Shown one piece after another: positions 1 through 7,363 of a DNA stretch of 9,875 bases; positions within the stretch are counted from its first letter, which is position 1; every line of letters begins with the position of its first letter. The notes beneath the pieces are model-generated. The model saw only the letters and a program-made list of their open reading frames with translations. It did not search any database and was not told the origin of the DNA. Origin of the DNA: Silvanigrellaceae bacterium (GTDB taxonomy: Bacteria > Bdellovibrionota > Oligoflexia > Silvanigrellales > Silvanigrellaceae); the NCBI GenBank assembly GCA_947475135.1, contig CANJMU010000010.1:1-9875 (forward strand), in the 5' to 3' direction. The translations under genes were made by a program, and so were the position numbers.

Positions 1-10
1 GAGAGAAATA

Positions 11-712
11 ATGTTAGGTTTTCAATATTTTAAAATCTATTTTCTTTCCACAATTCGTAATGTTCCCGCGTTATTTTTTAGTCTTATTTTCCCATCCCTT
101 ATGATGCTCATTACAATTCATCAATGGGGAAACACACAAGCAAGTCAAACCGAAGGCTTGATTGTTTACTTAAATTATTCCGTCCAAACGATTTCATTTA
201 TGCTACTTGGCATGGGAGTTTCTCAAGAAAAAAATTCGGCCTGGTCCTCTTACTTAAGATCCTTGCCAGCACCAATCATTGCTATGATTTCAGGAAGACT
301 TATTCATACCATGAGCTTGTGTTTGATAAACATTTTTCTAGTTTGTTTCGTTGGTCGATTTTTATTAGGAATTCATTATGAATTTTATGAAATCATTTAT
401 TATATTTTTATAGCATTATTGGGTGCCATCCCTTTTTCCTTAATGGGAATGACCATTGGATATATTGCACATCCGGATTCTGCACGGAGTATTTTCACAC
501 TCACAAATATTCTTTTGTTGTTTGGTGCTTTTAGTTTACCACAAAGTGGTTTATTTTCTTATGTGCGCCAAGGAATTCCTACATTTCAATGGCTTAATTT
601 ATCATTGCATTGGTCCCACCCTGAAATTTCAATGAAAGGACCTATTTTTTGTTTAGGCACCTACACCTTCATTTTTTTATTTTTATTTGGAAGAGCTTAC
701 AGAAAAAACTAA
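11..712 (+). CDS. ABC-2 type transporter permease
   Basis: This 233-residue protein is probably the membrane subunit of an ABC exporter of the ABC-2 (DrrB/NodJ-like) type. It has a short amphipathic N-terminus (YFKIYFLSTIRNVPALFF) and about six hydrophobic segments: near residues 18-36, 50-70, 95-117, 128-152, 160-180 and 209-228. The length and six-helix plan fit the family, where two permeases pair with two ATPase subunits. The start ATG overlaps a possible upstream stop codon (TAATG at 9-13) and follows a GAGAG sequence. This suggests translational coupling to a gene just left of the window, most likely the ATPase, but that gene cannot be seen. The substrate cannot be told from sequence; drugs, lipids and polysaccharides are all known for the family. 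A 75-bp gap separates it from the next gene. I am fairly sure of the family and have no basis for the cargo. Confidence 0.8.
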   Translation: MLGFQYFKIYFLSTIRNVPALFFSLIFPSLMMLITIHQWGNTQASQTEGLIVYLNYSVQTISFMLLGMGVSQEKNSAWSSYLRSLPAPIIAMISGRLIHTMSLCLINIFLVCFVGRFLLGIHYEFYEIIYYIFIALLGAIPFSLMGMTIGYIAHPDSARSIFTLTNILLLFGAFSLPQSGLFSYVRQGIPTFQWLNLSLHWSHPEISMKGPIFCLGTYTFIFLFLFGRAYRKN

Positions 713-730
713 TACTTTAAAAAAAACACA

Positions 731-779
731 CTCGCTTCTCAAGAAATTCCTTTTTTTGACGATTGTCCTCAAAGCGAGG
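731..779 (+). promoter_or_regulatory. Inverted repeat covering the ribosome binding site of the secreted-protein gene
   Basis: CTCGCTT at 731-737 is the exact reverse complement of AAGCGAG at 772-778, which overlaps the Shine-Dalgarno sequence GAGG (776-779) of the gene starting at 788. A second, smaller stem, CCTC (767-770) with GAGG (776-779) around a 5-nt loop, would also pair the same site. In RNA, either fold would mask the ribosome binding site. Translational control is inference. The stems are short and could be chance in AT-rich DNA. Confidence 0.35.
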
Positions 780-787
780 TATTATAA

Positions 788-1708
788 ATGAAAAATATTC
801 TGAAAAATTTCTTATTTTTATTCCTAGGAATTTTAAGTTCAATCACACTAAAAGTCGCCTGGGCCTCGGATATAGACCCAAAAATACAAGCGTTTTCTCA
901 AGATCAAACCATTCAATCCAAGTGGAATGGGCATCCTTATTTAAATGATCTTCGCAATGTTGGTACTTTAAAAGCATCGGATCCTGGAATGCCCTACATG
1001 CAATGTTATGCCTCATCTGATTGGCAATTCAGTATCTTCAATGCATGGTGCAAAAATTCATTTAAGTGTGATGAAATAAAAAATTCACCTTTTACAATGA
1101 CATCGACTGGTTCGCTAGGTCTAGCAATTGGTGTCAGTTTTTGGAGCGATTACTCTTGCAGTGTCACTTATTCAAATTCAGGTTCTTCCTGTTCTGCGAC
1201 GTCATTAAATTGCACGACATCAACAATGTTTTATTTTTCCACGAATCAGGGAGATACAGAAAAACAAGACTACATGTACGTAAACTCCGCACTAGATGAC
1301 TTTAATGTAGCCAAGGTAATCGCAACACCTGCCAATAATAGCATCACCTTAATCTATCAATATTCAAAACCAGTTCCACAGTTATCCGTCAAAAATACAG
1401 ATGATCTTTCATTGACGAAAGATCGATTAGTGAGAATTGCAGCCCTGACCGAGTGTGATGATATTCTAGACTCGCAATATTCCGTTGGGAACCGCACATC
1501 AACAACCGATTTGCAGTACAAAATATCATTGCTAAACTATTCTGCACCATCTTTTGATCAAACGAATTTAATTCCTGTACCTGTAGATCGCAAATTTTCA
1601 AAAATTGAAACTCAATCCGTTTGCGAAAATTTTGCTTTTTATGCTTATGCTACCGATTATAAAGTACACTCAGAAATTAAAGTTCCGACTTTCCAAGAAA
1701 TAGAATAG
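788..1708 (+). CDS. Secreted protein of unknown function with eight mature cysteines
   Basis: I do not recognise a family for this 306-residue protein. The N-terminus is a clear Sec signal peptide: Lys-rich start, hydrophobic core at residues 8-21, then AWA followed by Ser at 24-27, so signal peptidase I would cleave after residue 26. There is no lipobox. The mature part has no further hydrophobic segment and eight cysteines. Six lie in the first half, including a Ser/Thr/Cys-rich patch (SCSVTYSNSGSSCSATSLNC), and two in the second half. An even number in an exported protein suggests up to four disulfides. The second half is Ser/Thr/Asn-rich and looks beta-rich. The start is supported by GAGG eight bases upstream. 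The antiporter gene begins 42 bp downstream, so the two may share a transcript, but nothing links their functions. It could be an envelope, surface or secreted factor. Confidence 0.75.
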   Translation: MKNILKNFLFLFLGILSSITLKVAWASDIDPKIQAFSQDQTIQSKWNGHPYLNDLRNVGTLKASDPGMPYMQCYASSDWQFSIFNAWCKNSFKCDEIKNSPFTMTSTGSLGLAIGVSFWSDYSCSVTYSNSGSSCSATSLNCTTSTMFYFSTNQGDTEKQDYMYVNSALDDFNVAKVIATPANNSITLIYQYSKPVPQLSVKNTDDLSLTKDRLVRIAALTECDDILDSQYSVGNRTSTTDLQYKISLLNYSAPSFDQTNLIPVPVDRKFSKIETQSVCENFAFYAYATDYKVHSEIKVPTFQEIE

Positions 1709-1750
1709 TCTTGACATGATTTCTTCCAAAAAAACATAAGGTAACAAATT

Positions 1751-3613
1751 GTGTCCAATGCGGTCGTTCAAGATTTAGCAACTATTTTAATCACCGGCTC
1801 GATTCTAGGGTGGGTATTTAAAAAAATATTTAAAGTTCCCTTAATCATTGGTTACATCGTCACCGGCATTTTAATTTCCTTACCCACACCCCCAAACTTG
1901 GTTCGTCCAGAAGACACAAAAGCCATTTCGGAAATTGGTGTTCTGCTTATCATGTTCACCATTGGATTTCATTTTGGATTTCGAAAAATAAAATCCATGG
2001 GCCTCTCGCCGATTCTGATTGCCTTAGGCGAAATTTCCCTTATAGGAGTTTTTGGTGTTTTTATTCTTAAATCCATTGGGCTCCGTGAGATAGAATCTCT
2101 TTTTGTTGGGGCTGCCCTTCTTGCATCCTCCAGCGCGTTAATTTTTAAAATATTGGGTGATTTTAAATTGTCCAATCTACGATTTATTGAAAAATTAACA
2201 AGCGTTTTAGTTTTAGAAGATGCCATTGTTATTTTTGTCATTATTGCACTTTCTCTTTTATTGAAAGACGAAAATTCTATCGTAAATTTTTCGATCTATC
2301 AGCTGGTTCCTATCTTTGTTGTAGGAATTATTGCGTGGTGGATTCTTGGTACTTTGTTGTTACCTAAAATAATTAAATATCTTTCTAAAAATGAAAGCGA
2401 TGAACTTCTTGCTAGCTTTTCTGTAGGAATTGCCTTGGGTGCTGCATTTTTAAGTTCAAAACTGCAAATGTCGTCAGCATTGGGCGCTTTTCTTGTGGGA
2501 TCTATTTTATCGGAATGCCGCGAAATTAAAAAAATTGAAAAAATTGTCACACCTATTAAAGATATTTTTACTTTAATTTTTTTTGTGTCTGTTGGAATGT
2601 TATTTTCACCTCACATTTTATTTACAGAATATAAAATTATTTTATTGCTTTTAGGATTTGTCATCTTTTCAAAAATTATTTTTAATTTTATTCTGAATAT
2701 TATTTTTGGAAATAATTTAAAAGATTCTTTACGTATCAGCGGATCTATGGCACAAATTGGAGAAATGGCTTTTATTATTGTTCAACTTGGATTGCAACGA
2801 GACGTTATCACTCATGAATGGTACTCCATCGTGATTGCTGTCAGCGTTTTTAGTATGCTACTGACACCAATTATCTTTAAAGGAAGCCTTTTATTATCCG
2901 ATCATTCCGAAAAAATATTTCCAAAATCACTTCAAAATTTTTTAGATTTTTATTCTAAATCCGTTTTAAAATTCTCTCTTTTGAATACACTTTCACCGAT
3001 GTATCAAAAAATATCCCTTTTAAATCGCTTAAAAAAATCTTTAACTTTTATTTATGAAGAATTTCAAAAAAATTATCATAAAATCGCAAGCTCAAACACA
3101 ACTCCAACTTTATCTCGATTAGCCCCATGGGACGAATATTTAATGGCAGTGAATATTGAACCCACAAGTATTATCGTTGGAAAAAATATTCTTGAATTAA
3201 AATTACGGGAAAAATTTACGGTGAATATTGTCGCTATTGAAAGAGATCTCGCAACATTAGTTTCTCCACATCCACATACCACAATTTCTGGAGGAGATAC
3301 CTTACTCGTATATGGCTCAGAAAAAGATATTACTCATTTAACACAATTTGTGTCTACAGAATCTATTCATTCTGGGCCCGATCTCGAAGATTGTTTGCTG
3401 ACAAGCATTAAACTCGAAGAAAATCACCCTTTTTTAGGAAAAACAATTTTAGAATTGAGTATTCGAGCAATTTATTCTTGTATTGTATTGGCTATTTTTA
3501 GAAAAAATAAAAAAATAAAAAATCCTTTGTCTTCTTTTCGATTTGAATTGTACGATGAGATTTTTATTTTTGGAACAAAAGAATCTTTGAAAAAAATCAA
3601 AGAACTAAAGTAA
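1751..3613 (+). CDS. Kef-type cation:proton antiporter (CPA2) with two C-terminal RCK_C domains
   Basis: This 620-residue inner-membrane protein probably exchanges K+ or Na+ for H+. Residues about 8-390 are a 12-13 helix Na+/H+ exchanger domain with recognisable CPA2 signatures: MFTIGFHFGF (KefB/C-like LFxIGLE region), SSSALIFKILGD, LVLEDAIVIF with E156-D157 where Kef proteins have a Gln/Asp-Asp motif, SSALGAFLVGSILSE, and IFFVSVGMLF. A linker of about 70 residues leads to two tandem RCK_C (TrkA_C) regulatory domains, at about 463-540 (IIVGKNILEL..GDTLLVYGS) and 547-620 (LGKTILELSIRA..DEIFIFGT). There is no Rossmann-type RCK_N domain and no GxGxxG motif, so regulation by NAD(H) or glutathione adducts as in KefB/KefC is unlikely; RCK_C domains elsewhere bind small ligands or ions. 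Translation starts at GTG, chosen because AAGGT lies eight bases upstream and no in-frame ATG fits better. Confidence 0.88.
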   Translation: MSNAVVQDLATILITGSILGWVFKKIFKVPLIIGYIVTGILISLPTPPNLVRPEDTKAISEIGVLLIMFTIGFHFGFRKIKSMGLSPILIALGEISLIGVFGVFILKSIGLREIESLFVGAALLASSSALIFKILGDFKLSNLRFIEKLTSVLVLEDAIVIFVIIALSLLLKDENSIVNFSIYQLVPIFVVGIIAWWILGTLLLPKIIKYLSKNESDELLASFSVGIALGAAFLSSKLQMSSALGAFLVGSILSECREIKKIEKIVTPIKDIFTLIFFVSVGMLFSPHILFTEYKIILLLLGFVIFSKIIFNFILNIIFGNNLKDSLRISGSMAQIGEMAFIIVQLGLQRDVITHEWYSIVIAVSVFSMLLTPIIFKGSLLLSDHSEKIFPKSLQNFLDFYSKSVLKFSLLNTLSPMYQKISLLNRLKKSLTFIYEEFQKNYHKIASSNTTPTLSRLAPWDEYLMAVNIEPTSIIVGKNILELKLREKFTVNIVAIERDLATLVSPHPHTTISGGDTLLVYGSEKDITHLTQFVSTESIHSGPDLEDCLLTSIKLEENHPFLGKTILELSIRAIYSCIVLAIFRKNKKIKNPLSSFRFELYDEIFIFGTKESLKKIKELK

Positions 3614-3725
3614 CACCTGTGCAAAAAATTCTGCGTCCTTATTCTTACCCTGCAAAAATTTGAGAGTGATTTTCTTTCTTATTTTCCGATAAGACCTTTG
3701 TCTGAATTCAAACAAAACACGACAG
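3614..3725. other. Intergenic region between antiporter and HD-GYP genes
   Basis: This 112-bp AT-rich gap must hold the end of the antiporter transcript and possibly the promoter of the HD-GYP gene. I see no convincing GC-rich hairpin with a T-run and no well-spaced promoter. GCAAAAAATT and GCAAAAATTT occur at 3631-3640 and 3652-3661 as a weak direct repeat. No small ORF or RNA is supported. Confidence 0.3.
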
Positions 3726-5363
3726 ATGGGTTTTGAAATGAAAAATAATCTTGATAAGCAATTGTTTTTAAGAGAGCAAGAAAATCAGGCTTTACGCAAT
3801 ATTAGCCATGCCATGGTTTCAAAAAATGTGTCAAATTCAGAAAACATTCTTCAAATGATCTTGACAAAAAGTGTCGAAATCTCAAATGCTGATGCAGGTT
3901 TTATTATTTTAAAAAATCCAGATTCTCCCTCCAATGAAAAACAATTCCAGCAAGTTTGTAAAGTAACACTAAGTCAACAATTGGATATAAAAAATAATTT
4001 TTTTGATCTCAAAGAATCAAATTTATTCAATTCTGTTGTCAATCAAAACTGCCCAAAAAATTGGTATGAAGAGGGCACACAATCGATTCAAAAAATTGAA
4101 AATCATTTGTTGTCAAAAAACATATCTGATTTTAAATACAACTCGAATACTTATAAAATAAAGTCGTATTGTGCGTATCCCATACGAAAACCAGGTGCAG
4201 AAGTGGAAGGCGTGATTGTTCTTATCAATAAAAAAACAACTCACAGTCAAATTTTAAAAAATTTAATTGATGTCGATAACAATGTTCTTCATTTTTCTGA
4301 ATATGATATTAATTTATTAGAATCGATGGCAAATCAAGCTGGCATTTCCTTAGAGCACACTCACCTCATTCATGAATTAAAATTCATCTTTAAATCATTC
4401 ACTGCCGCATGCGTGACAGCGATTGAATCGCGTGACCCTTCTACCAAAGGACACAGCGAAAGAGTCGCACAATTAACAGTGGCATTGGCGGAAGCTGTGA
4501 ATCAAACTCATTCCGGGACTTATTCCGCAGCACACTTTACAAAAGAAGAAATTGAAGAAATTCGTTATGCATCCTTGCTTCATGATTTTGGAAAAATTGG
4601 CGTCAGAGAACCTGTGCTTCAAAAAGAAAAAAAATTGTACCCTTTTCAGGTGGATCAGATCAAAAACAGATTTGAACTTCTTAAAGAAAAACTTTATGTG
4701 CACACACTAGAAAATTATATTCAAAAATTAATTCAACAAAATAAAATCCCAACAGAATCCGATCTCAAAAAACACAAAAATAAATTACAAGAAGTTCAAA
4801 ATGAGCTGGATCATTTATTTCAAATTATTTTAGAAATGAATGAACCAAGCTTAGAAAATATGGAAACGTTAGAAAAAATCACAAAAATTGCTGCGACCAA
4901 AATTACTTTAGGGGAACTGAGTTTACCCATCCTAACGAAACAGGAAATTGATATTCTAAGTATCCCAAGAGGATCTTTATCTCGTCAGGAGAGATTAGAA
5001 ATTGAAAGTCACGTCACCCATTCCTATAATTTTCTGGTTCAAATTCCGTGGACAAAAGAATTTAAAAATCTTCCCGAAATTGTTTATGGACACCACGAAA
5101 GAGAGGATGGTTCTGGATATCCCCGAAAATTAATCTCTCAAAATATTCCCATTCAAGCGAAAATGATGGCCATTACAGATGTTTTTGATGCGTTGGTTTC
5201 TAGAGATAGACCTTACAAAAAAGCAGTTCCTATGTTGCAGGCATTGAATATTTTGGATCATGATGTTCAAAAAGGAAAATTGGATAAAGAATTATTTCGT
5301 ATTTTTACATCTTACAATATAGGCAAATTAATTATCGATGTTGAAGAGAAAAGGGCTTCTTGA
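3726..5363 (+). CDS. GAF + HD-GYP domain protein, predicted cyclic-di-GMP phosphodiesterase
   Basis: This 545-residue cytoplasmic protein probably senses a small ligand through its N-terminal GAF domain (about residues 38-215) and hydrolyses cyclic-di-GMP with its HD-GYP domain (about 225-530). Catalytic-domain motifs are complete: ESRDPSTKGHSERVA (H243), LLHDFGKIGV (H286-D287, K290), ESHVTHS (H429), HHEREDGSGYP (456-466) and ITDVFDAL (D485). The H429-H456-D485 spacing is normal for HD-GYP proteins. The stretch from HDxGK to H429 is not: residues about 305-417 are extra, highly charged and mostly helical. All expected metal ligands are present, so the enzyme should be active. There is no signal peptide or membrane segment. 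The start is uncertain: ATG at 3726 has no clear ribosome site, and ATG at 3738 is only weakly better placed after GGG. It ends 22 bp from the convergent trxB. It probably lowers cyclic-di-GMP, affecting motility or surface behaviour. Confidence 0.9.
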   Translation: MGFEMKNNLDKQLFLREQENQALRNISHAMVSKNVSNSENILQMILTKSVEISNADAGFIILKNPDSPSNEKQFQQVCKVTLSQQLDIKNNFFDLKESNLFNSVVNQNCPKNWYEEGTQSIQKIENHLLSKNISDFKYNSNTYKIKSYCAYPIRKPGAEVEGVIVLINKKTTHSQILKNLIDVDNNVLHFSEYDINLLESMANQAGISLEHTHLIHELKFIFKSFTAACVTAIESRDPSTKGHSERVAQLTVALAEAVNQTHSGTYSAAHFTKEEIEEIRYASLLHDFGKIGVREPVLQKEKKLYPFQVDQIKNRFELLKEKLYVHTLENYIQKLIQQNKIPTESDLKKHKNKLQEVQNELDHLFQIILEMNEPSLENMETLEKITKIAATKITLGELSLPILTKQEIDILSIPRGSLSRQERLEIESHVTHSYNFLVQIPWTKEFKNLPEIVYGHHEREDGSGYPRKLISQNIPIQAKMMAITDVFDALVSRDRPYKKAVPMLQALNILDHDVQKGKLDKELFRIFTSYNIGKLIIDVEEKRAS

Positions 5364-5385
5364 TAAATCAAATTTTTAGTAGACC

Positions 5386-6303
5386 TCAGTTGAGATGCTC
5401 TAAATACTTTTCTACCTGCAGGGCACTTTGACAACCGCGCCCAGCAGAAGTCACAGCCTGACGATAAATTTTATCTTCCACATCTCCAGCGGCAAAAATC
5501 CCAGGCACACTGGTGAGTGTTCCGTTATGGGTCAAAATATATCCTTGTTCATCAAGATCAATCAACCCTTTCACAAAACTTGTATTAGGAACATGTCCAA
5601 TTGCCATGAATAAACCATCGATATTAAGTTTTTGAATTTCAGCATTTTTATTTTTTAAAACAATTCCAGTTAAACCTTGCTCATTGGAAAGCATTTCGAT
5701 GACTTCTGTATTCATTTGAACTTTTATTTTATTGTTCGATAAAACCCGATCTAACATGGCTTTGCTAGCCCTAAATTTTTCACTGCGGTGAATTAAAGTC
5801 ACTTCTGATGCCAATTTCGATAAATAAGTCGCCTCTTCCATCGCGCTATCGCCACCACCAACAACAGCTACTTTTTTATTTTTATAAAAAAATCCATCGC
5901 AAATCGCACAAGTAGAAAGCCCATATCCCATCAATTTATCTTTGTTAGGTAACGGTAAAGTAATCGCACTTGCACCCGTTGCAATAATCACTGTTTGTGT
6001 AACGATTGGTTTTTCATCCTCGATACAAACGGAAAATCCACCCTCTATTTTTTTAATTTCACTCACTGTGCTTGAGACTATTTTTGCTCCCACATTTTCA
6101 GCTTGCAACTGCATTTGGCTCATCAATTGATTGCCATCAACACCATGCTCAAACCCGGGCCAATTTTCCACCATCGTGGTTGTTGTCAATTGCCCACCAG
6201 GCTGAATTCCCGATAAAACAATCGGATTTAAAGCCGCTCTTGCACAATAAATTGCGGCAGTTAAGCCCGCTGGTCCTGAACCAATAATGACAACTTTTTC
6301 CAT
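5386..6303 (-). CDS. trxB: Thioredoxin-disulfide reductase
   Basis: This 305-residue flavoenzyme uses NADPH to reduce thioredoxin in the cytoplasm. The FAD-binding motif GSGPAG is at residues 8-13. The redox-active pair CAICDG has C132 and C135, matching the family CxxC. The NADPH-binding motif is GGGDSA at 149-154, followed by HRSEKFRA with R173 and R178, the pattern associated with NADPH preference. The C-terminal FAD motif GIFAAGDVED is near residue 270, followed by the family-typical RQAVTSAGRGCQSAL. Length is normal for low-molecular-weight bacterial TrxB, and no key residue is missing. The start ATG is preceded on its strand by AAGGGA with suitable spacing. It is divergent from the SDR gene and convergent with the HD-GYP gene, so it is probably monocistronic. 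Identification is very secure. Confidence 0.97.
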   Translation of the reverse strand: MEKVVIIGSGPAGLTAAIYCARAALNPIVLSGIQPGGQLTTTTMVENWPGFEHGVDGNQLMSQMQLQAENVGAKIVSSTVSEIKKIEGGFSVCIEDEKPIVTQTVIIATGASAITLPLPNKDKLMGYGLSTCAICDGFFYKNKKVAVVGGGDSAMEEATYLSKLASEVTLIHRSEKFRASKAMLDRVLSNNKIKVQMNTEVIEMLSNEQGLTGIVLKNKNAEIQKLNIDGLFMAIGHVPNTSFVKGLIDLDEQGYILTHNGTLTSVPGIFAAGDVEDKIYRQAVTSAGRGCQSALQVEKYLEHLN

Positions 6304-6365
6304 AATATTTTCCCTTGATGTTAGCTTTTAAAAATAAAGTTCCTTAAGAAAGCTCATGACAGCGA

Positions 6366-6394
6366 ACCATAGAAAAATATAAGCACATTTTCAA
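6366..6394 (-). promoter_or_regulatory. Candidate promoter of trxB
   Basis: Read on the minus strand, TTGAAA (6389-6394) and TATGGT (6366-6371) are separated by 17 bp and lie about 60 bp upstream of the trxB start codon. The -35 matches the consensus at five of six positions and the -10 at four of six. It is separate from the operator pair of the divergent SDR gene. No experimental support. Confidence 0.35.
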
Positions 6395-6408
6395 GAAATT
6401 CAATTATA

Positions 6409-6438
6409 TTGACAATCAACTATTGATCAATATATACA
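6409..6438 (+). promoter_or_regulatory. Sigma70-type promoter of the SDR gene
   Basis: A perfect -35 hexamer TTGACA (6409-6414) is followed by TATATA (6431-6436, 16-bp spacing) or TATACA (6433-6438, 18-bp spacing) as the -10. Transcription would begin near 6443, about 40 bases upstream of the start codon. The spacer and the expected start site are both overlapped by palindromes, which suggests a strong but repressed promoter. Confidence 0.65.
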
Positions 6439-6460
6439 TGTAATCAATAGTTGATTACAT
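6414..6460. promoter_or_regulatory. Paired palindromic operators over the SDR promoter
   Basis: Two copies of ATCAA-N3-TTGAT lie at 6415-6427 (centre CTA) and 6443-6455 (centre TAG), exactly 28 bp apart. Each is a palindrome. Together, the 14-base arms AATCAACTATTGAT (6414-6427) and ATCAATAGTTGATT (6443-6456) form a perfect larger inverted repeat. The right-hand site extends to 10-bp arms, ATGTAATCAA and TTGATTACAT, around a 3-base centre (6438-6460). The left site lies between -35 and -10 and the right one covers the expected transcription start. This is the layout of a dimeric repressor operator, for example of the MarR or TetR type (inference). No regulator gene is in the window. Confidence 0.7.
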
Positions 6461-6481
6461 AAAAAACAAGGGGAAATCAAT

Positions 6482-7249
6482 ATGAACAAACTTTATTGGA
6501 TCACAGGCGGAACATCTGGAATTGGGCTTGCCGTTGCAGAAACTCTTGCAAAAAAAGGAGCTTCACTTATTTTAAGCTCACGAACCGCTGAAAATAAAAA
6601 AGAAATTGTGAGTCATTTAGAAAAATTTGGCGCAAAAAATGTAGAACTTGCGAACATGAATATGACGTCCCCATTGTCAAAAAATGAAATTCAAAAAATC
6701 TTAAATCAAAAAAAATTGAATGGAGTGGTCATCAATTCCGGTGGACCAAAATCTGGAGACTTAAATTCTTTAAGTGCAGAAGATTTTAAAAATGCCAATG
6801 AACTTCTTCTAGTTGGCCCGCAACAATTTATTCAAAATTGCGTTTCCTTTTTGGTACCTTACAAATCTAGTATTGTTGCCATCACCAGTACTTCTGTCAA
6901 AGAGCCCGTGCGCAATTTAAATTTATCTGCAATTTATAGAACAGGTTTCAGTGTTTACTTAAAATTATTATCTAAAGAATTATCTGCCGATGGGATTCGA
7001 GTGAATAGTGTTGGCCCAGGTCCTACAAAAACCAAACATCTGATGAATATTATAGAAAATGAATCAAAAATAAAAAATGTACCGGCACATAAAATTGAAA
7101 AAGAATGGAACCAAAGGAGCGTTTTGGGAAGGATGGGAGAACCCGAAGAAGTTGCCCAAGCAGTCAGTTTTTTACTTTCAGAGGAGGCGTCCTTTATTAA
7201 TGGACAAATCTTACTTGCGGATGGGAATTCGACTCATTGTTATTTTTAA
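6482..7249 (+). CDS. SDR-family protein with atypical active site
   Basis: This 255-residue cytoplasmic protein has the short-chain dehydrogenase/reductase fold. It shows the cofactor glycine motif TGGTSGIG (8-15), an Arg after beta-2 (LSSRT) hinting at NADPH, NSGG (85-88) in place of NNAG, GIRVNSVGPGPTKT, and the C-terminal INGQILLADG. The catalytic residues are unusual. Aligning by the spacing of the family puts S136 at the catalytic Ser, but S149 replaces the Tyr and R153 the Lys of YxxxK, and L109 sits where the catalytic Asn is normally found. From memory, a subgroup of FabG-like SDRs combines an NSGGP-type motif with a Ser-x3-Arg site, so this is probably inherited and not a broken gene. 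Substrate is unknown. Start is supported by AGGGGA seven bases upstream. It has its own promoter with paired operators and converges on the tRNA-Ser gene. Confidence 0.88.
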   Translation: MNKLYWITGGTSGIGLAVAETLAKKGASLILSSRTAENKKEIVSHLEKFGAKNVELANMNMTSPLSKNEIQKILNQKKLNGVVINSGGPKSGDLNSLSAEDFKNANELLLVGPQQFIQNCVSFLVPYKSSIVAITSTSVKEPVRNLNLSAIYRTGFSVYLKLLSKELSADGIRVNSVGPGPTKTKHLMNIIENESKIKNVPAHKIEKEWNQRSVLGRMGEPEEVAQAVSFLLSEEASFINGQILLADGNSTHCYF

Positions 7250-7270
7250 TATTTGAAAGTTTAAAAAAGG

Positions 7271-7360
7271 TGGCGGAGAGAGAGGGATTCGAACCCTCGG
7301 AAGAGTTTCCCCTTCGTACCCTTAGCAAGGGTATGGTTTTAGCCACTCACCCATCTCTCC
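7271..7360 (-). tRNA. tRNA-Ser (anticodon GCT)
   Basis: On the minus strand the 90 bases fold as a class II tRNA. The acceptor stem is GGAGAGA/TCTCTCC, the D stem GGT/ACC, and the anticodon stem TACCC/GGGTA holds the loop TTGCTAA, giving anticodon GCT for AGC/AGU serine codons. A long variable arm (GAAG..CTTC) is as expected for serine, and the T stem GAGGG/CCCTC holds TTCGAAT. Discriminator G and CCA are encoded. It lies 21 bp from the convergent SDR stop codon. Its 3' end is followed on its strand by CCTTTTTT, and its 5' end begins three bases from the palindromic element. Confidence 0.96.
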
Positions 7361-7363
7361 AAA

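Noticed and set aside
1711..1740. TTGACA at 1711-1716 as a promoter for the antiporter gene
   Set aside because: The only -10-like sequence (CATAAG, 18 bp away) overlaps the ribosome binding site and would put the transcript start almost on the start codon; co-transcription with the gene before it is simpler.
3660..3694. TTGAGA and GATAAG as a promoter for the HD-GYP gene
   Set aside because: The spacing is 23 bp, too long for a sigma70 promoter.
4473..4703. Antisense reading frame within the HD-GYP gene
   Set aside because: Poly-Phe/Lys composition mirrors the Lys/Glu-rich coding strand; no ribosome site or family match.
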